Below are positions 17,569 through 26,395 of a stretch of 64,000 bases of DNA, piece after piece. The notes below the pieces were generated by a model. The model searched no databases and had not been told where the DNA came from. It worked only from the letters and a program-made list of their open reading frames with translations. Each line of letters opens with the position of its first letter. The first letter of the stretch is position 1. The translations under genes were made by a program, and so were the position numbers. This stretch comes from Streptomyces atroolivaceus (GTDB lineage: Bacteria; Actinomycetota; Actinomycetes; Streptomycetales; Streptomycetaceae): the NCBI RefSeq assembly GCF_000717025.1, contig NZ_JNXG01000010.1:124001-188000 (forward strand), given 5' to 3'.

Positions 17569-19107
17569 TCAGGCGGGCCGCAGCTCGAACCAGTCGAACG
17601 CCGGGGCGCCCCGGGTCGCGTACATGCCGAGGACTCGGCCGGTGAATCCACCCGCTACCTCCGTGGTCACGTAACGGCCGTCGAGTTCGGCGAGGATCTC
17701 GAAAGATCCGTCGTCCGTCTCGTACCCCAGGCGGAGGGTGTCGGGGCCGCCGACGCGGAGGCCGGACGGCGCCGCGGCGTCGGGGTCCGCAGGACGTACG
17801 GTGACCGTGGGCGGCAGGACGCCCGTGGTGGTCACGTCGACCCGCAGTGTCAGAGGGCCCGTCGGCACGGCCCGCTCGGCCACGGTCTGACGCACCGGGC
17901 CGATGCGGGCGACCGCACGCACCACTCCCTCTTCCGTCTCCACCTGGTAGTGATGCGCCTCGTCGAGCCGTACGGCGAGGCCGCCACGGCCTCCTCGGCC
18001 GGTGTCGATCCGCGTCCGGGCACTGCAGTCCGCAGCACGCTGGCGCCGTCCCACGAACACCGCGCCGGGCTGGTCCAGCCCGTCCGCACGGGCGTGCAGC
18101 ACCAGGTGGCCCGGCTGCTCGTCCAGTCGGACAGCGGAGGGATCGCGGCTCCTCAGGGAGACCCAGCACGGCGCGAGCGCGCCGGAGCCGAAGTCGTCGC
18201 GATCCGGCTCGGCGGGCCAGGGGTGCGGGACCAGTCCCGGGGCGGGGGCGCGGAGTTCCAGCGGCCCCGGCAGCGGCCACTCGTCCTCCCACCTCACGGG
18301 AGCCAGGAATGTCTCCCGGCCCATACCGTGGAACCCCGGGGTGTCCCCACGGGGCCGGGTGCCCAGGAGCACCATCCACCACGTTCCGTCGTGCGCCTGC
18401 ACCAGGTCGCCGTGGCCGGTGCTCTGCACCGGGTGACCTGTACTGCGGTGGGACAGCACGGGGTTGCCCGGGTGCGGTTCGAAGGGTCCCTGCAGAGAGC
18501 GGGCCCTGGCCACGGACATCGCGTGCCCGCGCTCCGTCCCGCCCTCCGACAACAGCAGATACCACCAGCCGCCGACCTGGTAGAGGTGCGGGCCCTCGGG
18601 GTACTGGAGCCCGCTGCCCGACCACATCTCCACCGGTTCGCCGAGCAGCTCGCCCGTCCTGGGATCGATGCGCACCCCGCGGATACCGTCGTGGGAGAAC
18701 ACGCACCAGCAGTGCCCCTCCTCGTCCCAGGCCAGATCGGGGTCGATGCCGGGTATACCGACCGGCACGGGTTCCGACCACGGCCCCGCGGGATCCTCGG
18801 CGGTCACCAGGACGGTGCCCGCATCGGCGACTACGGTCGTGATCATCCAGAAGCGTCCGTCGTGGTGCCGAAGCGTGGGCGCGTACACCCCGCACGAGGA
18901 CGGGGCCGTCTCGGGAAGCGTCAACTGCGAGGGCCGGTCCAGCGCGTGTCCGACCAGCCGCCAGTGCACGAGGTCCCGGCTGTGCCACAGCGGCACCCCC
19001 GGTACGTACTCGAAACTGGACGTGGCCACGTAGTAGTCCTCGCCCACGCGGCAGATGCTCGGATCCGGGCTGAAGCCGGGTATCACGGGATTGTCGAAGA
19101 ACGCCAT
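17569..19107 (-). CDS. Glycoside hydrolase family 43 (beta-xylosidase/arabinofuranosidase type)
   Basis: A 512-residue GH43 enzyme without a signal peptide, so probably cytoplasmic. The five-blade propeller domain begins NPVIPGFSPDPSICRVG with the general base D15, continues with IDPDLAWDEEG (the pKa-modulating Asp) and YPEGPHLYQ (the acid Glu). The C-terminal ~190 residues form a beta-sandwich (DUF1349/GH43_C2-like) found in beta-xylosidases that act on xylo-oligosaccharides. It is preceded by two near-identical LacI-type operators. A partner transporter is not adjacent. Confidence 0.88.
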   Translation of the reverse strand: MAFFDNPVIPGFSPDPSICRVGEDYYVATSSFEYVPGVPLWHSRDLVHWRLVGHALDRPSQLTLPETAPSSCGVYAPTLRHHDGRFWMITTVVADAGTVLVTAEDPAGPWSEPVPVGIPGIDPDLAWDEEGHCWCVFSHDGIRGVRIDPRTGELLGEPVEMWSGSGLQYPEGPHLYQVGGWWYLLLSEGGTERGHAMSVARARSLQGPFEPHPGNPVLSHRSTGHPVQSTGHGDLVQAHDGTWWMVLLGTRPRGDTPGFHGMGRETFLAPVRWEDEWPLPGPLELRAPAPGLVPHPWPAEPDRDDFGSGALAPCWVSLRSRDPSAVRLDEQPGHLVLHARADGLDQPGAVFVGRRQRAADCSARTRIDTGRGGRGGLAVRLDEAHHYQVETEEGVVRAVARIGPVRQTVAERAVPTGPLTLRVDVTTTGVLPPTVTVRPADPDAAAPSGLRVGGPDTLRLGYETDDGSFEILAELDGRYVTTEVAGGFTGRVLGMYATRGAPAFDWFELRPA

Positions 19108-19153
19108 GGTCCGTCCTCGGAGCTGGGGCCAGGACCGAGTCCCAAGGCCATGA

Positions 19154-19173
19154 TCGTTGAAGCGCTTCGACGA
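19154..19173. promoter_or_regulatory. LacI-type operator 1 upstream of GH43
   Basis: TCGTTGAAGCGCTTCGACGA is a near-perfect palindrome around a central GCGC, with one mismatched pair. It is ~47 bp upstream of the GH43 start codon. The GAAGCGCTTC core resembles LacI/GalR-family operators. Confidence 0.65.
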
Positions 19174-19306
19174 TGGCAGCCGTTCGGAGGAACGTCAAGA
19201 GTCTCTACCGAACACACGGATTCCGCACGAAGACCGAGCGTGCGGGGACCGGATCCTGCGCCCGGGCGACATCCTGAGGGGCGAGCCGACTCACCGGAGG
19301 CCTGGA

Positions 19307-19320
19307 TCGAAGCGCTTCGA
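19307..19320. promoter_or_regulatory. LacI-type operator 2 upstream of GH43
   Basis: The perfect palindrome TCGAAGCGCTTCGA repeats the core of operator 1 (centres ~150 bp apart). It abuts the stop codon of the GH92 remnant. Two spaced sites could allow looping by a tetrameric LacI-family repressor. Confidence 0.6.
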
Positions 19321-19650
19321 CTAACCGATCACGCGAACGCCTCGCAACCCGTCGGGCGTGGGAACCGGCGACGCCGGGTCCCTCACCGAACGCCCGGTCA
19401 GCGCGTACTCCAGTGTCGCGGAGGCCCCGTGGTCGTAGTCGGAGTCGCCCGGCTCCACATGGGCACGGCCCTTGATGTGAGGCGCGAAGCCGTCGGCGAG
19501 GTACTCCTTGTTGGCCTCCCGGCCACGTGGAGAAGCCCCTGATGTGGGTGTCCGAGTGGTCGTAGCCCGTGTTGTGGCCGGTGTCGGGCGAGAACTTCTG
19601 GCCTGCGTACGCGTACTCGTCAAGAGTTGCGGCGGGCCGGAGACCTCCGA
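19321..19650 (-). pseudogene. Decayed GH92 alpha-mannosidase remnant
   Basis: Read on the minus strand, two GH92-like blocks appear in different frames. The first (about 19620-19525) gives FSPDTGHNTGYDHSDTHIRG, like the N-terminal substrate-binding region of GH92 mannosidases. After a frame change, the second (about 19525-19321) gives NKEYLADGFAPHIKG and GASATLEYALTGRSV, like the much later segment before the C-terminal domain, then a stop. Several hundred residues that normally lie between them are absent. This looks like a gene reduced by an internal deletion and a frameshift. Assignment is from remembered family motifs. Confidence 0.6.
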
Positions 19651-19788
19651 GGAGGCCGCACCCCTCGTCCGCTCGTGGACGCCCGGCTTCCGAGTGCGGG
19701 AAGGAGCTTCCGGCTCCAAGGTCGAGGGAGGACGCGGACGGGCCTGCCTGTGGCGGCGACCTGCCCGTTGCACCCCGGAGGCGATGCC

Positions 19789-20955
19789 GTGAGCCCGTAC
19801 CGCACCACGACAGGGCTGATGTCGCACGCACCGGCGAACGAGAGCGACCTGCTCCCACGGTGGGCACGGCTCGCACCGTTGGCGCTGGTGGCACTCGCGC
19901 TGGCGATCGACCTCCCCACTCCGGGAGCCTTCAGCGGAGACGTGTTCCTGATCCTCAGCTCCATGATCGCGTCCTGCGTGTACTCGCTGCGGGCCGTGGT
20001 CGGAGTGGCCGTCCTCAACAGTCTGGCCGGGCTGGTCCTTCTCTTCGCGGGACACCTCTCGTCCGACGGCGGTCACGCCGTGGTCGACTACGTCTCCATG
20101 GTGGTCCTCGCCTGGGCGTCCGTTCCCCTGTGCCGGCTGCGGCTGTCCCTCCGACGCCGGCTCCAGGGAGCCGAACGGGTGGCGGAGAGCGCCCAGCGCG
20201 CCGTGCTCCCGCCCGTACGGGCGTGGTGGGGGGACACCTGGATCGCGGTCCGCTACGAAGCGGCGTCCGCCGCGGCGTCCGTCGGCGGCGACCTCTACGC
20301 GGCGGAGCACACCCCGTACGGTGTGCGCCTGCTCATCGGTGACGTCCGCGGCAAGGGGCTGAACTCCATTCCCGGCGTCGCCGCCCTGGTGGGCAGTTTC
20401 CACGAAGCCGCGCACCACACCCCGACCCTGTCGGAGCTGGCCCGCCACCTCGACGAGGCCGTCACCCGGCACACCCGGGAGACCGCCGCGGTCAGCGGTG
20501 AGACCACCGTGAGCGGCGAACACTTCATCACAGCGGCCATCGCCCAGATCCCGGACGACGGTACAGAGGTACGTCTCATCAGCCGCGGGCACTGTCCGGC
20601 GTTCCTGGTGAGTGACAGTTCCCTGCAGGTCTGGGAGCCCGAACATCCCGGACTGCCTCTGGGTCTCGGCGAGTTCGACACCGGCCTGTGGAACGACGAG
20701 TCCCGTCCCTTCGGCCCCGGCCACCTGCTCCTGCTCCTGCTGTGCACGGACGGCCTCCTGGAGGCCCGTGACTCCGAGGGACGGTTCTACGCACCCCACG
20801 AGGACCTCCGCCAGTCGTGGCGCCAGGGGCCACCGGCTGTCGTGGAGAGGCTCACCCGGGCGGTCCACACCCATACCGACGGGGTCCTGACCGACGATCT
20901 GGCCCTTGTCGCCGTCACCCGTGTGGAGCATGCTCCACCGAGGACGGGCGGGTGA
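19789..20955 (+). CDS. Membrane PP2C/SpoIIE-type serine phosphatase
   Basis: A 388-residue protein. About three hydrophobic segments lie between residues ~30 and 120 (ALVALALAIDL, VFLILSSMIASCVYSL, VVGVAVLNSLAGLVLLFAG and YVSMVVLAWASV). The cytoplasmic part is a SpoIIE-like PP2C domain: VGGDLYAAEH, LLIGDVRGKGL, ITAAIAQIP, CTDGLLEARD and LTDDLALVAVTR. Such enzymes dephosphorylate anti-anti-sigma factors and tune alternative sigma factors. GTG 19789 is chosen with GGAGG seven bases upstream. No anti-sigma partner is nearby. Confidence 0.88.
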   Translation: MSPYRTTTGLMSHAPANESDLLPRWARLAPLALVALALAIDLPTPGAFSGDVFLILSSMIASCVYSLRAVVGVAVLNSLAGLVLLFAGHLSSDGGHAVVDYVSMVVLAWASVPLCRLRLSLRRRLQGAERVAESAQRAVLPPVRAWWGDTWIAVRYEAASAAASVGGDLYAAEHTPYGVRLLIGDVRGKGLNSIPGVAALVGSFHEAAHHTPTLSELARHLDEAVTRHTRETAAVSGETTVSGEHFITAAIAQIPDDGTEVRLISRGHCPAFLVSDSSLQVWEPEHPGLPLGLGEFDTGLWNDESRPFGPGHLLLLLLCTDGLLEARDSEGRFYAPHEDLRQSWRQGPPAVVERLTRAVHTHTDGVLTDDLALVAVTRVEHAPPRTGG

Positions 20956-21012
20956 CACCGGAGCCGTGACCACTGCGGGCACCGGTCGGCAGTACGACGC
21001 GGACCGGCGCGT

Positions 21013-21049
21013 GAGCGGCGGGAGGGGAGTCCGCACGCCTCCCGCGCTC
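21013..21049. terminator. Hairpin between convergent phosphatase and sortase genes
   Basis: GAGC-GGCGGGAGG (21013-21025) can pair with CCTCCCGC-GCTC (21038-21049), with one bulged base and a 12-base loop, in the gap between two convergent genes. Confidence 0.5.
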
Positions 21050-21068
21050 GGTGCGCCTCGCTCCCCCG

Positions 21069-21668
21069 TCAGCGCAGCGTGGCGTACACGATGAGGTTGT
21101 CGACGGGGTGGCCGGCCGCGTCGAACGCCCCGTCGCACGTGATCAGCCGAAGCACACGCTCGTCGGTGGCCCCGTAGACCTTCTCGGTGGGGAACGCGTT
21201 CTTGCGGACCGTCTCCGTGCCGGTGACCGTGAAGTGAGCCTCCTTGCCCTCACCGCCGTAGACGGTGATGCCCTCGCCTACGCCGATCGTGTGCAGGTCG
21301 TGGAAGACGGCCTCGCCGAACCGTGTGTCGTTGTGACCGATGAGTACCGCGGCACCGGGCTCTCCGGGCACGGCACCGCCCGCGTACCAGCCGGCCGTCA
21401 TGCCCTTCTCGGCCGGCGGGACCTCGACCGTGCCGTCCTCGTTGAGGCCCAGCCGCAGCAGTTCGCTGTCTATCCCCAGCGACGGGACCGTCAGCCGCGT
21501 AGGCGCCGGCGCCTTGGGCGCTTCCGGCACGGCGCGTGCGTGCGACGCCGTCCTGGCGGAGGGCTCGGGCGCGTCGCCCGCTCCGCAGCCGGTGACAGTG
21601 GCGAGCAGCAGACCGGCTGCGGCCATGGCCACGGCACCCGGCCTGGACGAGTGCGGTGTGAGGGGCAT
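21069..21668 (-). CDS. Class F sortase with a lipobox
   Basis: A 199-residue sortase of the actinobacterial class F type. The catalytic set is visible: His in VLIGHNDTRFG, Cys in RLITCDGAF, and a terminal Arg (VYATLR). The N-terminus has a hydrophobic stretch ending LLLATVTGCGAGD, which reads as a lipobox, so the enzyme may be a lipoprotein rather than a plain transmembrane protein. ATG 21668 has GGAG five bases upstream. The gene follows a small surface protein on the same strand, separated by a strong hairpin. Confidence 0.88.
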   Translation of the reverse strand: MPLTPHSSRPGAVAMAAAGLLLATVTGCGAGDAPEPSARTASHARAVPEAPKAPAPTRLTVPSLGIDSELLRLGLNEDGTVEVPPAEKGMTAGWYAGGAVPGEPGAAVLIGHNDTRFGEAVFHDLHTIGVGEGITVYGGEGKEAHFTVTGTETVRKNAFPTEKVYGATDERVLRLITCDGAFDAAGHPVDNLIVYATLR

Positions 21669-21714
21669 GAGTTCTCCGTGCGGTGGGCGAGTGGGAGCGG
21701 GAGGACGAACGGCG

Positions 21715-21748
21715 GGTGGCGCCACCCCCGGGTGGGGGCGGCGCCACC
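21715..21748. terminator. Very stable hairpin between surface protein and sortase genes
   Basis: GGTGGCGCC (21715-21723) pairs with GGCGCCACC (21740-21748), and the inner CCCCC (21725-21729) with GGGGG (21734-21738), leaving a GGGT loop. It begins 8 bases after the stop of the minus-strand surface protein gene, so it may end that transcript or reduce read-through into the sortase gene. Confidence 0.65.
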
Positions 21749-21755
21749 GTGGGGG

Positions 21756-22118
21756 TCAGCCGTTGCGCCGGGCGGCGGACCGGCGGCGGAGCACGAGGAC
21801 ACCGGCGCCCGCGACCAGCACCGCGCCGGCCGCGGGACCGTACAGCGCGGTGCCGTCGGTGCCCTGCGTCGGACGCTCCCCGGCGTCGACGCCGCCCCGC
21901 GGCACCGTGCCTGCCGGCACGGACTCCGCCGGGACCGGAGCGGCCGCCTCGGTGGGCTCGGCGCCGCCGGGCGCGGGGGTGGGACTCTGGCTCGCGGTGC
22001 TCCTGGCGGGCGCCGGCGTGGGCGAGGTGTCGGCGACGGCCACGGCGGACGGAAGCAGGACCGCTCCGAGGCCGGCGGCGGCGAGGACTGCGGTGCGCAG
22101 GGTGGGACGAAGGGACAT
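21756..22118 (-). CDS. Small secreted, C-terminally anchored proline-rich surface protein
   Basis: A 120-residue protein with a signal peptide (hydrophobic stretch around residues 10-28, ending AVAVADTS), a Pro/Ala/Thr-rich linker of ~60 residues, and a C-terminal hydrophobic helix (GPAAGAVLVAGAGVLVL) followed by a basic tail RRRSAARRNG. This is the layout of a sortase substrate or simply anchored surface protein, but no LPXTG-like motif precedes the helix. Its place just before a class F sortase gene makes a functional link likely but not shown. Confidence 0.7.
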   Translation of the reverse strand: MSLRPTLRTAVLAAAGLGAVLLPSAVAVADTSPTPAPARSTASQSPTPAPGGAEPTEAAAPVPAESVPAGTVPRGGVDAGERPTQGTDGTALYGPAAGAVLVAGAGVLVLRRRSAARRNG

Positions 22119-22219
22119 GAAGAACTCCGATTCCAGCTCGGCGTTGGTGGTGCCCGCGCACTGATGCGCGTCGGGCGCCGGGCTTGCCCACAGACTGGAG
22201 CGAAGTTGTGAGGAAGCTG

Positions 22220-24244
22220 TCAGACCACCGTGTTCATCGGATCAGGGCCGGCCGGCGGGAGCCGCAGGGTGAACACCGACCCCTGGCCCACCGTGCTGGC
22301 CACGGCGGTCGTGCCGCCGTGTGCCTCTACGAGTTTGCGGACGATCGCCAGCCCCAGGCCGCTGCCCCCGGTGCGCCGGCTGCGTGACTTCTCCGCACGC
22401 CAGAAGCGGTCGAAGACGTACGGCAGGTCCTCCGGCGCCATGCCGCTGCCGGTGTCCGCGACCTCCACCACCACCCGTTCGTCCGCCCCGCCGGACCCGG
22501 TCGTGTACGACCGCAGCGTCACCCGCCCGCCGACCGGGGTGTGGCGTACGGCGTTCGACACCAGGTTGCCGATCGCCTGCCGCAGCCGGACCGGGTCGGC
22601 CGCGAGTTCGGGAACCGGTTCCTGCCCGTCCGGGGCGGCCACGGTGAGGCCGACCCCGGCCGCGTCGGCCTGCGCCTGGTGGGCCGCCACGACATGGGTG
22701 AGCAGTTCCTCGATCCGTACGGGCTCGGGGTGCAGGCGCAAGGCGCCGGCGTCGGCCGCCGACAGGTCCTGGAGGTCGTCGATGATGTGCTGCAGTTGCA
22801 GCGCCTCCTCCAGGAGCGAGGAGACGAACGTCGCGTCCGCGTCGGCGATACCGTCCTGGGCCCCCTCGAGCCATCCTCGGATGTTGCTCAGGGGGGTGCG
22901 CAGTTCGTGCGCGACATCGCTGACCATCACCTTGCGCTGTTCCTCCAGCCGCGCGCGATGTGCCGACATGTCGTTGAAGGCGGCCGCCAGCCGGCCGATC
23001 TCGTTGTCCGCGGCGACCACCACCTGCGACGGGGCCTCCCCGTCCCGCATGCGCTGGGCCGCTCCCGTGAGCGCGTGCAGGGGCCGCACGAGCCGGACTC
23101 CGGCGAGGACCGAGGCGCCGACGGTGAGCGCGAGGACGAGGGCCGCGACCCCGGTGATCTTCGCCGTGTTCGCGGGGGACAGCTCGAAGCCGGGGACGGC
23201 TCCGCCTCCCGGATCGCTGATGAACAGCAGTGCGGGTGAGGCGACATACGAACTGAGCTGCTCCTGGCGGGCGATGCCCACGCACGAGGCGATGTCGCGG
23301 TCGTTCTCGCTGTCGAGGGGCGCGGGAGTCGCGACCGCTGTCGGCGTGGGCTCCTGCGGAACACTGATGCTGGGAACCGGAACCGGAGTCGGCTCGGGCA
23401 CGGCCGACGCCTGGGAGGCCTCCTCGCCCGAGTTCCAGGAGAGGTCGAGATCAAGGCGGACGGCTTCGCGCCCCTGCCGGTCCAGGCAGGCGTTGACGAG
23501 TTCGTTCAGCTCCGTGAGCGCCTTGGCCTCGGTGGCGGTGGGCCGGTCCAGGGCGTCCGTCGAGCACCGGCTGCCGCGTACGCGCTCCGGATCGTTGCCC
23601 ACGACCTGGATCCGGGGCCGCCCGCTCGGTCCCTCCACCACATCCGAGGCGATCCCGGACCGGCTGAGGCACTGCACCGCCTCCTGCGCGGTGCGTCTCA
23701 ACGACGTACGTTCTGCCTCGGACAGCCTGAACGGGCCGACGGCCCGCGGGTCGACCCGGTCGTTCCCGGAGCGCTGCTCCCCGTCCGTGCCCGGTGCCGC
23801 GACCGTCACGGACCCGGCCACCGCCTCCGGTCCGGAGGACACGGCGGCGACGGACAGCGGGTCGACGACCGCCGATGCCTGGGGAGGCAGAGCCGGCGGC
23901 GGGGAGGAGCCGGCGGAGTCCGCGAGTATCTCCCGGCTCTGCGTCGTCAGCGTGATCCGCCGGCCGGAATCGTCGGCGAGCTCGTCCACGGTGGCACCTG
24001 CGCCGTCCCAGGTGGGGTGTTCGGCCGCGTAGGCGAGCAGGGCGTCGAGGACACGGGTGTCGGCGGCGAGATTGCGGCCCTGCTCCTGCTCGATCGCACC
24101 GGACGTGGTCTGTACGGCCAGCCACGCGGTCGCGGCGACCGAACAGGCCGCGACGAGCGCCGACACCGCGAGCAGCCTGCCGAGGAGGCTCTTGCGCAAC
24201 GGCAGCCGCAGGCGCTGCCCGCCGGGCTCAGTGCGCCGGGGCAC
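22220..24244 (-). CDS. Membrane sensor histidine kinase with large extracytoplasmic domain
   Basis: A 674-residue histidine kinase. TM1 lies around residues 22-45, an outer domain spans about 46-368, and TM2 about 372-395. A HAMP linker follows, then HisKA with VSDVAHELRTPLSNIRGW (phosphoacceptor His), and HATPase_c with NLVSNAVRHTP, DTGSGMAPEDL and GGSGLGLAIVRKLVEAHGG. The outer domain contains a Pro-rich stretch (PEPTPVPVPSISV onward) and four scattered Cys, and has no recognised ligand fold. It overlaps the response regulator gene by 17 bp. The ~100-bp gap downstream separates it from the surface protein gene. Confidence 0.92.
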   Translation of the reverse strand: MPRRTEPGGQRLRLPLRKSLLGRLLAVSALVAACSVAATAWLAVQTTSGAIEQEQGRNLAADTRVLDALLAYAAEHPTWDGAGATVDELADDSGRRITLTTQSREILADSAGSSPPPALPPQASAVVDPLSVAAVSSGPEAVAGSVTVAAPGTDGEQRSGNDRVDPRAVGPFRLSEAERTSLRRTAQEAVQCLSRSGIASDVVEGPSGRPRIQVVGNDPERVRGSRCSTDALDRPTATEAKALTELNELVNACLDRQGREAVRLDLDLSWNSGEEASQASAVPEPTPVPVPSISVPQEPTPTAVATPAPLDSENDRDIASCVGIARQEQLSSYVASPALLFISDPGGGAVPGFELSPANTAKITGVAALVLALTVGASVLAGVRLVRPLHALTGAAQRMRDGEAPSQVVVAADNEIGRLAAAFNDMSAHRARLEEQRKVMVSDVAHELRTPLSNIRGWLEGAQDGIADADATFVSSLLEEALQLQHIIDDLQDLSAADAGALRLHPEPVRIEELLTHVVAAHQAQADAAGVGLTVAAPDGQEPVPELAADPVRLRQAIGNLVSNAVRHTPVGGRVTLRSYTTGSGGADERVVVEVADTGSGMAPEDLPYVFDRFWRAEKSRSRRTGGSGLGLAIVRKLVEAHGGTTAVASTVGQGSVFTLRLPPAGPDPMNTVV

Positions 24245-24959
24245 GCGGGACCCCCTTCAGCGGGTCCATGAGTTTGTAGCCGACTCCGAAGACGGTGAGC
24301 AGCCGGACCGGGCGCCGGGGCGCGCGTTCGATCTTCTTACGGAGGTTCATGATGTGCACGTCGACCGTCCGGCTGCTGATGTACCGGTCGAACCCGTGGA
24401 GTTCGGCCAGCAGTTGCTCACGGGTGAAGACGCGTCCGGGCTCGGCGGCCATCGCCTCGAGGAGCCGGAACTCCCCCGGAGTGCACTCGACCCCCACACC
24501 GTCGACCGCCACCTCGTGACGAACGGGATCGACGGCGAGAGTCCCCACCCGCAGCACCTGCCCGTCCTCGGGTCCTCCGTCCCGCCGGGGGCTCCGGGTA
24601 CGCCGCAGGAGCGTGCGCACGCGCGCCATGAGCTCCCGCGGGCTGTAGGGCTTGGTCATGTAGTCGTCCGCGCCCAGGTCCAGCCCGAGCAGCAGATCGT
24701 CCTCCGTCGCCCGGGCGGTCAGCATGAGGACCGCCACGTCCCTTTCCTCGGCGCGAAGGATGCGGACCACGTCCAAGCCGTCCGCCCGCGGCATCATCAC
24801 GTCGAGGACGAGCAGGTCAGGCGCCCCCTGCCGGGCCTGCTCCAGGGCGGCGAGGCCGTCGGACACCACCGTGACCGCGTGGCCCTCACGTTCGAGGTAG
24901 CGGCGGACCAACTCGGCCTGTTTCGCGTCGTCTTCCGCGACTATGACGTTTGCGCACAC
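24228..24959 (-). CDS. OmpR/PhoB-type response regulator
   Basis: A 243-residue regulator. The receiver domain has the acidic pocket VAEDD, the phosphoacceptor D53 in LVLDVMMP, and the invariant Lys in YMTKPYSP; the C-terminal winged helix ends RTVDVHIMNLRKKIE and FGVGYKL. It pairs with the overlapping histidine kinase. GTG 24959 is the only reasonable start, yet no Shine-Dalgarno sequence precedes it and a hairpin lies 15 bases upstream, so translation may be leaderless or depend on the upstream RNA. Confidence 0.92.
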   Translation of the reverse strand: MCANVIVAEDDAKQAELVRRYLEREGHAVTVVSDGLAALEQARQGAPDLLVLDVMMPRADGLDVVRILRAEERDVAVLMLTARATEDDLLLGLDLGADDYMTKPYSPRELMARVRTLLRRTRSPRRDGGPEDGQVLRVGTLAVDPVRHEVAVDGVGVECTPGEFRLLEAMAAEPGRVFTREQLLAELHGFDRYISSRTVDVHIMNLRKKIERAPRRPVRLLTVFGVGYKLMDPLKGVPRAPAH

Positions 24960-24974
24960 GGGGATGATCGTAGA

Positions 24975-25018
24975 GGAGGCCCCCGGCCGCGGACCGCGCG
25001 CTGCCGCTGGGGGCCTCC
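24975..25018. terminator. 10-bp hairpin just upstream of the response regulator
   Basis: GGAGGCCCCC (24975-24984) pairs perfectly with GGGGGCCTCC (25009-25018). It follows the YeeE gene (end 25103) on the same strand and can be its terminator, but only 15 bases separate it from the regulator's start codon. Confidence 0.55.
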
Positions 25019-25102
25019 GGCGGCGGCTGGTACCGGCGGCCAGGCTCCGAGCCGGTCCCCGCTCCCGGGCGGCAGCCGGTCCGACGTGGCAGCCTCGGGT
25101 GT

Positions 25103-26395
25103 TCAGCAGACGCCGTCGCCCGGCTTGGGGTTGCCCAGGCCGAACAGGGGGCGCAGCTTGAGCCCGACCCAGGTACCGACGAGTGCGACGGCTCCCCACA
25201 GCCAGCCGCTCAGGCTGCCCGAGGAGACGCCCGCCAGGTAGGCACCGATGTTGCAGCCTCCCGCCAGCCTGGCCCCGACACCCATCAGCACACCGCCGAG
25301 CACCGACGCGACGGCCGTGCGCCAGGGGATGCCACGGTGCAGGGCCCAGGTACCGCCGAGCGCGGCGGCCACCGCCGCACCGATCATGATGCCGATGTCG
25401 GTGAGACTGGTCTTGTCGGCCAGGACCGGGCCCGCCAGCATCTCCGCGTTGCCTTCCTGCCGCCACCAGGTCCAGTTCTCAGGATGGCCGCCCAGTACGC
25501 CCACCAGCTCCGATCCCCACAGGCTGAAGGCGCTCGTGACGCCCCAGGCGCCGCCGGAGACCAGAAGCACGCCCGCGCCGAGCACGGCCAGCGCCAGGGC
25601 GCCGGCGGCCAGTGGCCAGGAGCCGCGGACGGCCCGCACGAGCGCGGTGCGAGCCGAGGGTACGGCGCCGAGGGGAGGCGGGTTGCGCCGGGCCTGGACG
25701 CGTCGCGTGACCACGACCACCAGCAGCAGCGCGGCGATCGTCACCGCCCACGAGCCGAACCAGCCGATGTGGTCGGAGAGGACGACGGGCTCCCAGGCGG
25801 GAAGGTCCTTCCACAGGTCGAACTGCCAGGCGGCGAGCGTGGCACCCGCGATGAACCCGCCGAGGGTCAGCAGCACCGAGGTCTGCCCCGAGCCGACCGC
25901 GAAGAGGGTGCCCGAGGCACAGGCGCCACCGAGTTGCATCCCGACGGCGAAGAGCAGCGACCCGACGACCAGACCGACTCCGACGGCTCCGCCGGAAGGC
26001 GCCGGCTGCGAGCCGAACAGGCCGGTGCTCGTACCGATGATCAGCGCGAACAGCGTGGCCGTGGTGCCGAGCAGGAGCGCGTGCGCCCGCAGCCCGGTGC
26101 CGTTGCCGACGGCGACGAGCTGCCGCCAGGCGGAGGTGAAGCCGAACCGCGAGTGGAAGAGGGCGACGCCCAGGCCGAGCCCCAGCAGGAGCAGCACACC
26201 CGGTTGGGCGCCGTGTGAAGACCATACGTATGCGGTCAGGGCCACGGCGAGCACTCCGGACACGAGGAGTGGCGCCCTGCGCACCGGGGGCAGGGACGGT
26301 GCCTCCGGTCGCGGCACCGAGGTGGGGGAAGGGACGAGCAGGGCGGGCAGGGCGCGCGGCGGCGCGGCCGGCCCGGCGGGTGGCGCGGTGGTCAC
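25103..26395 (-). CDS. YeeE/YedE family sulfur-compound transporter
   Basis: A 430-residue membrane protein with about 10 or more hydrophobic segments. Two copies of the family's Cys-containing pore signature are seen: GGACASGTLFAVGSGQ and GGCNIGAYLAGVSSGS. YeeE/YedE proteins import thiosulfate or related sulfur compounds, passing them along conserved Cys residues. The first ~45 residues are a Pro-rich cytoplasmic leader. GTG 26395 is chosen with GGAG seven bases upstream. No TusA or rhodanese gene is adjacent, which differs from many family members. Confidence 0.88.
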   Translation of the reverse strand: MTTAPPAGPAAPPRALPALLVPSPTSVPRPEAPSLPPVRRAPLLVSGVLAVALTAYVWSSHGAQPGVLLLLGLGLGVALFHSRFGFTSAWRQLVAVGNGTGLRAHALLLGTTATLFALIIGTSTGLFGSQPAPSGGAVGVGLVVGSLLFAVGMQLGGACASGTLFAVGSGQTSVLLTLGGFIAGATLAAWQFDLWKDLPAWEPVVLSDHIGWFGSWAVTIAALLLVVVVTRRVQARRNPPPLGAVPSARTALVRAVRGSWPLAAGALALAVLGAGVLLVSGGAWGVTSAFSLWGSELVGVLGGHPENWTWWRQEGNAEMLAGPVLADKTSLTDIGIMIGAAVAAALGGTWALHRGIPWRTAVASVLGGVLMGVGARLAGGCNIGAYLAGVSSGSLSGWLWGAVALVGTWVGLKLRPLFGLGNPKPGDGVC

